DNA from: Rattus norvegicus
Taxonomy: Eukaryota; Chordata; Mammalia; Rodentia; Muridae
Direction of reading: 5' to 3'
Length of the DNA: 64,000 bases
Assembly: GCF_036323735.1 (NCBI RefSeq)
Contig: NW_026947372.1
Span: forward strand, 453,947-517,946
Below are positions 12,201 through 23,789 of this stretch, piece after piece (position 1 is the first letter of the stretch; each line of letters begins with the position of its first letter). The notes beneath the pieces were generated by a model that was not told the DNA's origin, did not search any database, and saw nothing but the letters and a program-made list of their open reading frames with translations. Both the position numbers and the translations under genes were made by a program.

Positions 12201-12690
12201 TCAGCACTGTTGTAGAACTCTTTTCTTGTTTTCTTTCAGCCTTACCTGCGAACAGGTGTTCTGTTCCCATATGTGTAGGCACTCCTGGAGACCTTCTTCC
12301 AGCTCTAGGAACAGGCAGGAATCAAATGATCATGACCTTGATTTTTCCTGTATGTCCTTGCCCTCCATGGGTAAAGTTGGCACTGTGCGAAACCCTCTTG
12401 GGCCTTTATGGTGGAAGGCCTTCTGACTTCTCAGGAATATCCACACTCCTGAGGGTCCAGCACTCTCTGCTATGGGATTGAATACAGGGAATTGTTTGGC
12501 CATTCAGTGTAGTCTTCGGTGCGGACCGGAATCGTGGGTACCAGAGGCTGACCGTTCCTATATCCCAGTGTCCAGAAGCACTGCTCAATTTCTCCTTGCA
12601 TCAGTGATGAGGGCTGAGGTACGCATGTGTCAATCTTACCTGCAGCCTCAGGATTTCCTGCGAATTATTTTTATTGCAAAAATTTAAATG

Positions 12691-13664
12691 TAAATATGAC
12701 ATTCTGGTTCTTGAGTTGGTTTTCTGGAAATTTAACTGGAAGAGGAAAGGCCTCACTCTCTAGCTAGAGAGCTACCCATACAAATACAGAAATTACTAAT
12801 GAAAAGGAAATTTCTTTAAAAATATTTCAAATTATAAAAGTATTCCTTGTCTCTGTTAGCTGTGGGTAGGTTGTTTATTTGTATTTGTTTGTTTGTTTGT
12901 TTTAATTGAATATGGAGAAATATGTACAATACATCAAAATAAGTGTAAAATGCCTAACAATAGAATCCTCTTCATTCCAGCAATTTTTCTACAAGAGCAG
13001 AGTCCACTGAGTGGTCAGTATAATAGACCTCCTGCTTCATAATTGTCAGAGCTTTAAGTCTGTCTCATGTTCTCTCCACTTGGATTTTTATAAATTTTTC
13101 ATGAATGGGTACAGATCTAATCTAATAGATCTAATAAGCTAGTATACCTAACTATGTCGTCTACCCCTTGAGAAAATTTTGTATTGTTTTGCTTTTTTTG
13201 TTGTTGTTGTTGTTCAGGGAGCTGTGTTTTTCATTCTCCACAATATAAAATTAATCTAGTGATCAATTAGTGAATAGAAATGAAAATTATCTGTTGTGAT
13301 GAGAAATTTCCCAAAATAGAGTTTACACAAAGGTAAGTCTAAAATGTTTGTGGGTAGACATGCACACATGCTCATGTCCCATGTAGCTGACAAGCATTCA
13401 ATACCAGATCAAATTAAGTGATTTGTGAAATTAACTTAAATTACACAGAAGCAAACTCATAGGGAATACATTTTTTACTTAGCTGCATTTATAAGTTACC
13501 AAATGGTTGAAAAGGATGTAAACAAATACTGTTATCCTTCATTGTTGTTTATATTAACATTTTAATTCATGTAAAATCTCTAAGTGCTCTTTCTCTATTG
13601 TGTTTCTCTGTGTGTCTCTCTCTGCATGAATATATAGGCACACATGTGTATGTGGCATACAAGT

Positions 13665-13702
<38 letters not shown>

Positions 13703-14600
13703 ATGTTGGTGTGTGTCTTATATTGTATTTATGAACATAGGTAACATGTTTATTTCTTTATAATTGGGAAATACTGAAACCCACATTTGATTTGTGGATC
13801 AACCATGTGCTGATCTACTCACATACCTCTGACATTTCATTATATCAAGTGAATAGAGAGAGAGCCTAAAAGGCTATTGATATCTCCTATTCTACTCTTG
13901 CCAGGTAAAAGTGGTTTATTTTTGGCAAGAAAACCCAAACTTCAGCAAAGGCATATACACCCAACAAAACAGAAAAGGTCATCTCATTTGTAGGGGAAAG
14001 TTATCAGACTGTGAAAAAAATGATTTTGCCTCATCTCCAATATTTGAGGGATATGAGACTGAACTTCAGAAGATATAACGGGAAGGGACAGGCAGAATCA
14101 CTAAGGAGCCACAGTAAACTGAACACTGGAGCTTCTCATTACATGAGAGCTCATGGAATGGTAAGGATGGTAAACATAATGATAAGAACTTTGCAGTACA
14201 TACTCTGACTCCATATAAGGCTACAATGTGAAGAAGATGTGAAGTAGTCACCAACACAATGCTAACAGCTGTGAAAAACAGATAACATTTACATTGTGAA
14301 AAACAGATAACAGCTAACATATTGAAGGATGAAACATGAAGAGTTATGTTCCTGTTTGGTTTATCCTTCTTCTCTTTCATGGCTCAGCTTACACTTCTTA
14401 AGATGTGTTTCTCTCCACATCATTATGTTGCAGACATTGAGATGTTCCATACCTTTAATTCTATGTATGTGAACCAGTAATCATTTATTTATCCAATGAT
14501 TATTTGATTTCAATTTATCTTCAAAAATGATGAGTCTTGAAGAAATGATACTTTTAATGTGTGGGTTTGAATATTCATAAAAACAATCAGAGAATAATCT
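12691..14600. other. No gene seen; AT-rich single-copy sequence
   Basis: This contains a (TTTG)n run near 12880-12902, a (GTT)n run near 13198-13215 and a (TG)n run at about 13668-13700. I found no ORF with coding character and no SINE or LINE I could name. Confidence 0.5.
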
Positions 14601-14606
14601 GGACCC

Positions 14607-14608
<2 letters not shown>

Positions 14609-14661
<53 letters not shown>
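14609..14661. repeat. (CA)n microsatellite
   Basis: About 26 uninterrupted CA units. Confidence 0.95.
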
Positions 14662-14664
<3 letters not shown>

Positions 14665-15189
14665 GTGGTAGGAGAGAATAACCTGTGGCATCAGGAAAGC
14701 ATAAAGATGAGAGGGTTGATTAGTTTTTCTGTGTAACATTGATGACTAGTTAATGATAAGAATGGGTAAAATATTGAGATACACTCAAGGTTTTCTTTTC
14801 CTTCATTTGAATGATAGCTTGTGAAAGTGTACTTAGACCCACGGTAAACCTTTTGCATGAACTACATTATTGCCAGGACTACAAGTTTCCACCATCTATT
14901 GTAACTATTTGAACACTTGGCTCAATGGTTAGCACACTTTGGAAAATCCCTTGGTGTTAAGAGAGAAAGTATTAGATATGAAATTCTGTGAGAATAAATC
15001 TTTTCTAAGCTTTGATTTTTGTGACTGCAGACAAAGACTTTGATTCTGATGTAACTGAGGCTCTACAAGTATGAAAAAATTAATATCTATCATCTGCAAG
15101 AATCCTTCTAATGGCTTACTGCTCTGTCTTACAGGAGATGAGTGTCAAGTGTGTCAGTTGCTATTTGTGTCAGGAGAAGGGCTTGTCTG

Positions 15190-15764
15190 TCAAATGCTTT
15201 GCAATTGCCAAATTCTCTGAGGTCCCTGGAGAATGCTTCATCCTGTTAACCTTCATCCTGTTCTCATTGCCTTATCTATCTGCACCAGTCCATCTCTACA
15301 CACCCCCAGGTGCTTCTTTCTGGTGAACTTATGTATCCTGGAAAATGGCTACATGGACTCTGTCCTACCCAAGATGTGGAGTACTTTGGAATTGAGATCC
15401 AAGGGCTCTCTCAGGGGGGATGTATCATAGAGATATTTTCCTCCACACTTTTTGGTATAACTGAGTGCTGCCTATTGGCAGTCATGTCCTCTGGCCACAG
15501 TGTGGCCCAGATTCACTATGCAATCCAAATGAGTCATGGTGTATGTGTCCATTTTCAATTATTTCATGGGGATTAGGTTGCCTTGTAGGGTTGAGACAAA
15601 ATTACTTGAGGTCCAAATCTAAGCACCCACCAGTAGTTGATAAACTCTTGGTCTACACAGCAGTGACAACCATGTTGAACCACATCATCTATAGCATAAG
15701 GAACCAAGAAGTCAAAGAAGCACTGGGAAGAACTCTGGGTTTGAAGAAAGTTGATAATAATTAG
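15190..15764 (+). pseudogene. Olfactory receptor pseudogene, OR10-like
   Basis: The locus shows the remains of a class II olfactory receptor, a seven-pass odorant GPCR. In order it has FSEVPGECFILLTFILF (start of TM1), SPSLHTPRCFFLVNL (loop 1 and TM2, frame shifted), ENGYMDSVLPKM, FGITECCLLAVMS (TM3), SHGVCVHF and ISWGLGCLVGL (TM4), then directly YLRSKSKHPP and HIIYSIRNQEVKEALGRTLG (TM7 and C-terminus). Everything from late TM4 through TM6, roughly 110-120 residues, is deleted. The MAYDRYVAIC motif after TM3 is degraded, with no DRY. At least three frame changes occur. The FSEVPG start and the RTLGLKK end suggest family 10. It is non-functional; no other receptor is visible in the window. Confidence 0.9.
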
Positions 15765-16326
15765 GTGCATAGTCTTTGAAAGGAAGAATACAAAACACTG
15801 TGCTCTTTCTGGCTGTCTTGAAACAATCTTTAAGAAACATAACTTTGTTTTAGAGTGTTCTCTATATTCACCACCATTCTAAATTGCAAACAATGGTAAA
15901 GTTTGAGTGCTATTAAATAACTTTAGTAGATTAGTACAGTACTTAAAGATTTTGATATGGGCAGAGTTTAAAGCACATGCTAAAGTCTCAGGGGCCTTGA
16001 AAGTCCTCTGTATCCTTTCTTAGGTATTGGGAGATCTTCCAAGAATTACTTCTAAGTGATCTCAGCTCATTATGCTACAATTCCATATTCCTCAGTACAT
16101 GTAAATTCATCGCATTGGACTGCAACTGCTAAGTAGTTTTCAGGTCAGTAAATTGTTAGCCTCTGCTTTTTGTGCCATTAGGTCAGTCCACATGTCAGAT
16201 TTGGGCACCCAGGGCCTATGATTTTGGAACAGGAGTAATCTTTCGTCCCTTTTATCATTTCTAACAGAGTAGTGGAAAAGAATTTCAGCCAGATGATTCT
16301 CAAAATCAACATCCTTATTTCAGATG
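15765..16326. other. No gene seen
   Basis: Sequence downstream of the olfactory pseudogene with no recognisable gene or repeat. Confidence 0.5.
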
Positions 16327-16338
16327 AACACACACACA

Positions 16339-16388
<50 letters not shown>
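16327..16388. repeat. (CA)n microsatellite
   Basis: A near-perfect CA run with one CATA interruption near 16343. Confidence 0.95.
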
Positions 16389-16390
<2 letters not shown>

Positions 16391-18518
16391 CATTCATCCA
16401 CACATTATACAGGGAATTAACTGGGTTTACAAGTGAGAGAATGCTAATATAGAAGGTCAGCTAGTGTCAGATAATTAGATTCTGGTTGTTATTCTGAAAT
16501 AAAATAAAATAAAATTAAGTTAAATTAGAATAGTGTATAAGGAAAGAAAAATAGAATTCCTTTTAAGTGTGCAGAAAATATGGTAGACTTTAAAATATAA
16601 ATTACAATGACACTAAAACTAGAGTATTATTTTAGGCATGAATCGCCCAAATAGAAAGACAATGATAGGATTCTCCTCAGACTCATTGTTCTCAGTCTAA
16701 TTACAAGCAGTAAGGACCATTGAGGCCAGAGCGTTGGAAAAAAATTACCGAGAAGCTGAAAACAAAGTCGAAAGTTTTGAAGAGACACACAATCTTTCCA
16801 AAGTCTTTAAGTAATTCTCCTATAACTTCCATTACTGTAAAAGGAAATACAAAAGAAAAATACATTAAAATATTTTAACTATAAAAGGAAAATAATTTGA
16901 AATAATTTCATTGCTCCTTACTTTGGTGTTATTAAGATGCCAGTCATCCACCTAATGCTGAACTTAGATGAACAAAGCAGGAAACACTTTTTGGTATCTG
17001 TGCCAAGTACATACAATCTCGACCTAAAAGAGAAAAAACACTAGGCAAATCCAAATTCAGAGACATTCTACCAAAGTAATTATTTCACTTAAATGTGTGG
17101 TCACAGAAGATAAAAATAGTAATGAATTATCACAGAATAGAATAACCAAAGATATGTAATAATTAAGATTTAACTGGATTTCTGAATTTTATACGGGCAT
17201 AGAACATGTACAGAAGTAGAACCATTGTTTTTATGATTTGGTCAACCTACTGTGGTATTTGTAATATGTTAATGTTTTTCAATTATCTGATTTGGGAGAA
17301 TTACTCATTAGATGGATTATGGAATATAAAATTGAGGAATTGTCGTACGATAAAAAACAGCACTGTTTCCTATCAACTAAATTTGATGTTCCTGTATATT
17401 TTGACTACAGCTTTATTTTTTGTATTTATTCATTTTATTAATTTATGTCTCAAACACTGCCGTCCTTCCTGTTTTTCCACACAAAGTCCCTTACCTCAAA
17501 CCCCATCCTTTCTGATTTCTTTTTTTAAAAAGAGAAAACAACAGTAGATATAAGGCATGTTTAGTCCCTGAATAGCTGTTTATTTGCCCATGTATTTGAA
17601 AATCTATAACACTGATAGTACAGACATCAGGAAATAGTTTCAAAAATGATCTTCAAAATTTAATATTCTCCAGTTATCAGCTATCAGCTATCAGCTTGAC
17701 AATACTGGAAGAATCCCAGAACATAAATATCCTTGTTATATACATAGAGAAAAATGATCAAGAAGAAAAACGGATAGCAACCTTCCTGGATTCAACATAA
17801 GAGAGCCTCAGTTCCTGTAATGTATTCTGCTTGATTTTACAGAGATTATTGTCTAATACCTGGAAATGAACACCTACAAAATCCAACTAAAAACTAACCA
17901 CAAACTGCTATATTTATAAAAGCTAAACAAATATGTGGAAAGTATTTTTCAGCTACATATGAGAACACTCTGTTTATTTATTTATATATTAATAAAATTT
18001 AAATTTTATTACTGCAAATTTTTACTGCAATATTTTAAATAAATAGATTTTGGTGATTAAGGAGATTGTTAACTTTTTCTGGGTTAGAGTGTAATATGGA
18101 TCAATACAATGTTTATTTGACTGTGATTATCACTTTGAATATTCTCGTAAATCAAAGTATGTCAACCAGGAACTGCTCTTCTGTTTTTGTACTGTTTGTT
18201 GTACGTATGTAAGTGTTTTACCTGCTTGTATATGTGTGCACCATATGCATGCGTTGTGCCCAGGAAGTTTAAGAGATTGTGAGATCCATGGTGATGAAAT
18301 TATAGCCACTTGTGAGCTGTGACATGGGAGCTGGGGAGTGGCCCCGGATTCTCTAGAAGAACAGATAGTGCTATTAATCTCTGAATCATTTCTTCATCTT
18401 CAGCAAGTGCCATTTTTGTAAATATAGTGCATAAGCTGACCTGTATTCTGCATACACCACTGTTTTCTCACATGTGATAGTGTAATATTATACACACAAA
18501 ACCCCATACCTTCACACA

Positions 18519-18520
<2 letters not shown>
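16389..18520. other. No gene seen; AT-rich DNA with a small L1 scrap
   Basis: (AAAAT)n-like repeats occur at 16498-16515. A piece near 17410-17530 ('tttattcattttattaattta' then C-rich) resembles an Lx 3'UTR in minus orientation. The 113-codon ORF at 17206-17547 runs into that scrap and has no recognisable domain. Confidence 0.4.
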
Positions 18521-18522
<2 letters not shown>

Positions 18523-18607
<85 letters not shown>

Positions 18608-18650
18608 TCACGCATACACACAAATACACACACACAAACACACACAATTG
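18523..18650. repeat. Compound (CA)n(TA)n microsatellite
   Basis: A CA tract (about 18523-18562) is followed by TA (about 18563-18606) and again imperfect CA to about 18645. Confidence 0.95.
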
Positions 18651-18669
18651 TTTCTTCAAGTAGACTTAG

Positions 18670-20300
18670 TTATTTTCATAGTTATTTGTTTATTTATTCA
18701 TTTTACATGCAGCACACTGCCCTCCCCCAGTTCACACTTCTCAACATCTTTCTCCAAGCCTTTTCTTCTCAGAGGACATTGGGACCCCACAAGGTTATCC
18801 CCTCATGATGCATATCCAGGCTCTGTGATGCTAATCACATCCTCTGCTAATGAGGCCAGACTAAGAAGCCTAGATGGATAGGGGTGGGGAGGTAGAGATC
18901 ATATCCTGAAAGAGGCATAGAGCTGGGGTAAGAGAGATACCCATGAATAATTGGGTGTTTCCTTAGCTGAGACTCACAGCCTCAGTGATATCTATCTGAA
19001 GAGCCCTCCTCCTGTAGCCAGACAGCAACCAAAATGGAGTGATAGAGACACTAATTTTGACCAAAAATTTATTCTGACCACAAGAAATACAGGGACTGTG
19101 CATAGAGCACAGAGTGTGGAATGGTCAACCAATGGTTAGTACAGATTGAGACGTCTTCCATGGATCAGCACTGACACTATTAATGACACTCTGTTATGCT
19201 TGCAGAAAGGATTCTAGCCTGACTTCCCTCTCAGAGACTCCACTAAGCCACTCACTCAGACAGACGCAGAAACCCACTCGTCAAACCACGGGTGGAGCTT
19301 GGGGACTCTGATGGAAGAAGAGAATGAAAAGGATTATGGCCTCTAAGGACATAGGCACTCCACAGGCTTTGTCTTCATGCGGGAACCGAACAACTAGAAT
19401 TGGACTTTCCAAAACATGTTGTCTTTAGATGGGATATCTGTTTCTTTAAAATTCATTTATTTATTTACTCATTTTACATCCCAAAATCGGTGCTCCATCT
19501 TCATGGAATGTCCACACACATTGTCGAGGGCACCTGTAAAAAGACAAATCTCCACATTTGCCACCTATGTCCTGGGGGCTCAGGTTCAGTCCACGTTCAC
19601 TCCCTGATTGGTGGTTCAGTCTTTGGCAGACCCCAATAGTCGCTGTGAGTAGACTCTATTGGTCTTCCTGTGGAGTCCCTCATATCATCTGGGCCTCAAT
19701 TCTTCACCTGTTTTTTTTTTTCAAAAGACTCCCCAAGCTCCAGCTAATGTTTTGTGTTGAATCTTTACACTTGTTTCTCTCAGCTTTTGGGTGGAATCTC
19801 TCAGAGGACAGTTATGCTAGGATTCTGTCTGCAAGCACGATACAGTATCTTTATTAGTGTCAGAGATTGGTGCTTGCCAATGGGATAGGTCTCAATCTGT
19901 GCTAACCATTGGTTGGACGTTCCTTCCATGTCTGCTCTATCTATCTTTGTCTCTGATAATCTTGTAGGCTGTGTTCATTTTGGATTGAAGGTTTTGTGGG
20001 TGTATTTTTTTTCTTTTTCACATCACTGGGAGTCATGCCTGGCTACAGAAGTGGCAAATTAAGGATCTGTATCCCCACTGCTAGAGTCACACCAATAGAC
20101 ATCTTGGTTATTCGCCTTTCCCAGGTCTCTGGCACTTCCTAGAGATGCCCACTCCACACTTCTGATTTCCATTCCCTCTTCCCTGCATTCCCTATACCTA
20201 ATTCCTCCAAACCAACTGTACCTAATTCCTCCTACCCATTCCCTTCTCTCCTCCCCTCCCATTCAGTTTCCTCCCTCCCTCCATCCGCCTCAATATCTAT
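18670..20300. mobile_element. Cluster of old Lx/L1 3'-end fragments
   Basis: Minus-orientation Lx 3'UTR pieces lie at about 18680-18890 and 19440-20300 ('ttggtggttcagtc', 'ttggtcttcctgtggagt', 'ctcagcttttgggtggaatc', 'gatctgtatccccactgct'). A plus-orientation piece lies between them at about 18950-19400 ('ctctgttatgcttgcagaaa', 'agccactcactcagacaga'). The inverted arrangement suggests separate insertions or rearrangement. Ends are approximate. Confidence 0.65.
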
Positions 20301-20648
20301 TCTGCTAAATCCATTTTAAAGTCAATATTTAGGAAAATACACTGAGTAAGTATAGGAAGCATCCCATAAGGAATTGTGGTGGATGTTTAGGCAAGATATG
20401 AACATATTAAATTTTATAGAGGCAACAATTACTACATATATTGTGAGAAAAGAAACTGTCTTTATTACTTCCAACATGAAGGAAAACCATTTCTATATTC
20501 TATTAAGTTATACAAGGGAATATGTTAAAAGTGTTACACACATCACACAACCATATTACTCTCTTACTTTGAAAGCTCTCTTTATTGCAAATATTTGCCC
20601 AATGAAAAGTACAAAGGTTTAAACTCATGTGAGTGTACTTTGTTGTAA

Positions 20649-20652
<4 letters not shown>
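20301..20652. other. No gene seen
   Basis: Short AT-rich sequence between L1 fragments and a TA repeat. The 82-codon ORF here shows no domain. Confidence 0.5.

Positions 20653-20725
<73 letters not shown>
20653..20725. repeat. (TA)n microsatellite
   Basis: About 36 TA units with one CATA interruption near 20705. Confidence 0.95.
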
Positions 20726-21714
20726 TGATGACAACAGTCAAACAGTCATCTCAGATTCACAGGGGATAAATACATCAGGGAGTTCTCTATTACCTTACCT
20801 GTCTTCTTTCCTTTATTCCTCATGAAGACTCACCTCATTTACAGCCCCTGCTGTGAGAGATCGATCATAAAATGCCTGAGAGTCTACAACCCAAAATACA
20901 TTGATAGAAAAGATAAAAGACAACATCTCCAACTAGTATACACATTCGAAACGTTCGTGTAGATCTTGAAAAAAATGCAGAGCACAAACACACATCCTAG
21001 GATATTACCACATATAGGAAACGGTAGCTGTAGGAAGCATTCTCAGGGGATTTTAAACATCTGCACCTAAGACCAAAACTGCCTCCGTGAACATCAAGAT
21101 TTATTCCTTTGGAAAGAAACTCAGTTTGTCTCTAGACATTCGTGTCATCTGTCCATCACTAGAGCGACGGCCATGCTTTATGAATGTGTACAGATAAACA
21201 CATACCGGTTCTCACGTCTTCAAAGAATATCAAGAAGAACCTGAAAGAGAATATACAATGTTCTAGAGATGAAATAGGGGAATTTAAGTTAGCCAGCATA
21301 CATATGTTGTTAAAATTTTCTGACTACTATTATTTAATAATTTTGACTTATCCTGCTATGCATGAAAAGATGATTATTTAATGTCTACCAATCCCCAAAG
21401 CCTGAAAAATTGTGAAAAACTGTCTTATTTCTCCCTAACTTGGATTTTGGTCACGAACCTTTCCATTGCTTGTCTAAATTCTGTTTCTCAAATAGATCAG
21501 AGGACTACGTGAGGGTGTCACTCTCATGTAGAAGACCAAGGAATTTTCTGTACTTGCATGTATTTGCTCTTGGGAATATGTAAATAAAACTTTCAGTTTC
21601 AAGAACCAAAACATGGCCGTTTAAAGGGACCCACATGAAGCAAAATCTTCCTGCCATCAGTGAACATTAGCACACTGGTAACAGCACAAACAATAATATA
21701 ATGGAATAATCCTG
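20726..21714. other. No gene seen
   Basis: Single-copy-looking sequence with no recognisable gene or repeat. Confidence 0.5.
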
Positions 21715-21757
<43 letters not shown>

Positions 21758-21810
21758 GTAATAGTAATATACGATGATGATGATGTTGTTGTTGTGTGTT
21801 GATGATGATG

Positions 21811-21844
<34 letters not shown>

Positions 21845-21912
21845 TAATAATAGTAATATACAATGATGATGATGATGATGTTGTTGTTGTTGTGTTGTTG
21901 TTGATGATGATG

Positions 21913-21975
<63 letters not shown>

Positions 21976-21976
21976 G
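21715..21976. repeat. Compound trinucleotide array (AAT/GAT/GTT), itself duplicated
   Basis: Blocks of (ATA)n, (GAT)n, (GTT)n, (GAT)n, (AATGAT)n and (ATA)n occur in the same order twice, about 21757-21850 and about 21851-21975. Each begins with 'taatagtaatata'. ORFs rich in Tyr, His, Ile or Asp in this span are by-products of the repeat. Confidence 0.9.
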
Positions 21977-22230
21977 AATAATCCCCTCAAGGGATCACAG
22001 ACTAAGGAAAGTAAATCTTGAGATGTGTTTTTCAAGGTTTACTGTATCGATGAAAGCAATTTTCACTAGGACAGACTCCTCATAAATGAAAATACCTCAA
22101 CCTGTCATCACTTCAGAGAGAGAGTTGAGAACCAGGGTGGTCTTTTCTTCGGAATAGAGAAAGATTTGCCAACCTTCAAAAAGAAAAGCAATCCAGACAG
22201 TCTTGTGAGGATGGTTAGCTTCTGCATGAC

Positions 22231-22701
22231 TAACACACACACACACACACATAAACAAACAAACACACACAAACACACATGCACACACACACACTTGCAA
22301 ACAAACATACACAGACACACACACACATACAAAAAGACACACACAGAGAGGCACAGACAGACAGACAGACACACACTTAGAGACACACACACACAGAGAC
22401 ACATAGAGACACACACATACACACATACACACACAGACACACACATACAAACATGCACACACATAAAAATACACACACAGACACAAACATATACACACAT
22501 ATACACACAAACATACAGAGAGACACACACAGACACACACACATACAAACACTCATACACATAAAAATACACACCCACAGACACACACACACAGACACAC
22601 ACATATACACACACATACACACACACATACACACAGAGAGTCTCATAAAGACACACACACATACAAACACTCACACATAAAAATACACACACAAACACAC
22701 A

Positions 22702-22739
<38 letters not shown>

Positions 22740-22752
22740 TACACACACACAC
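22231..22752. repeat. Long imperfect CA-rich array
   Basis: About 520 bp of CACA runs broken by CAGA, CATA and AAACA variants, ending in a purer CA tract at about 22700-22736. The variants recur in blocks, for example 'cacatacaaacactcatacacataaaaatacacac' near 22540 and again near 22655, which indicates internal duplication. The long Cys/Val and Thr/His ORFs here come from the repeat. Confidence 0.92.
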
Positions 22753-23590
22753 ATCTCTGATGTATGCTTCCTAGAGTGTCCAGGTGCAAAAGGATGAAGC
22801 GGCCCCAGGAACCAGTCGCTCAACAGAATCTTGGTCTGCCTGCAAGTGAGTTGGGGGTTGCTACAAGGTATTCAGTGTCACAACTCTGTTAGAAGGTATT
22901 CAGGGACGCGCTGTGTGCATATATTTTACTCAGGTTGAACAAGACCTAGAGAAATCTTGGAGAGGAGGAAGGGGTTTTCAGGTGCATTTACATCGAGGGA
23001 GGCTTAAGATACCAGGAAGGCCTCATTTCCTTGAGCTTTTATAATCTCTGTCCCAGCATCGGTCTGTTGTTCAGGGATCTCCATTTGACTTCCTCAGAAA
23101 CCGTCTCTACTGAATGTGCCCCATCCCCAACACTGAGGACCTACTTGCTTGATTTAAAAAATTGAAGGTTTGGACTCTGCATTCTCTATCAGATTAAATA
23201 CTCAGGAGGTTTCCCCCAACTGCCATGAATTACCCAGTGCATCCTTCCAATTCTGCATTAACCCGTATGTCCCCTAATTCTGGCCGATTCTCCCTGCACC
23301 ATGCTATCCCTCCATCGTCCCCACCTAACTTCAGCTCCTGTCTACAGAGGTCCGCACTCACCCACAGAATCTGCTCCAGTTTTCCTTTCAGAGAGGTCGA
23401 TGCTTTCCCCCTCACGGGCCTTCTCCTTTCCTGTGTCCTCTCTGATCTTGTGGATTGTAGATAGAATTAGGTTTATCTCACAGTTTATACCATGCATAGG
23501 AAAAATTATGCCATGTTTGTGTCTCTAGGTCTCATTTCCCCCTCGGGCTGTTTTTTTTTTTTAAATCTAGTTTCATCTATTTTCCCTGAA
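22753..23590. other. No gene seen
   Basis: Moderately GC-rich sequence. Short ORFs on both strands near 23225-23528 overlap and lack domains. Confidence 0.45.
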
Positions 23591-23594
23591 GCTT

Positions 23595-23740
23595 CATGAT
23601 ATCATGCCCCCAACACTTTGATATCATTCCCCAACACGCATGATGTCATGACCCACTCCCAGTATGTCATGCCCTACCTCAACGATGTCCTGCCCCACCT
23701 CCATGATTTCATGCCCCAGTCCCCGTGATGTCATGCCTGC
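23595..23740. repeat. 21-bp minisatellite
   Basis: About seven degenerate copies of a 20-23-bp unit close to 'ATGATGTCATGCCCCACCTCC'. On the minus strand the region reads as a heptapeptide repeat (GHDIMEV-like) within a short ORF. Several units carry the palindrome-like ATGATGTCAT. Confidence 0.85.
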
Positions 23741-23789
23741 GAACATTGCTAGAATGTTGTATCTATTCACCAGGTAACATTCTGAATGC

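Larger units (their letters stand above)
7421..12690 (-). mobile_element. Long L1, minus strand, 3'-truncated
   Basis: Read on the minus strand, this holds a 5'UTR-like part (about 12690-12100), a broken ORF1 (about 12100-11100) and a broken ORF2 (about 11050-7421). Recognisable ORF2 pieces are RQEIIKLRAEMNQV (within 9971-10153), IKYLGVRLTKQVNDLYDKKF (within 8201-8416) and RDRWIDQWNRVEDPEMNPHT (within 7676-7951). ORF2 is cut about 150 residues before its usual end and no poly-T remains at the low-coordinate end, so the 3' part was lost. Many stops and shifts make it inactive. A solo LTR lies inside it at 8769-9217. Confidence 0.9.

Noticed and set aside
7481..12687. Many plus-strand ORFs of 60-133 codons
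   Set aside because: They lie antisense to a minus-strand L1; the meaningful frames are ORF1/ORF2 remnants on the other strand.
15573..15770. Minus-strand ORF across the olfactory pseudogene
   Set aside because: Antisense shadow of the receptor C-terminus.
21667..22035. 122-codon Tyr/His-rich ORF
   Set aside because: Product of the trinucleotide microsatellite.
22108..22752. 214-codon minus-strand ORF, the longest of the window
   Set aside because: Translation of the CA-rich array (Cys/Val runs); no coding signal beyond the repeat.
21715..23740. Possible CRISPR-like regular repeats
   Set aside because: Microsatellites and a degenerate minisatellite in a rodent genome; no unique spacers between conserved repeats.
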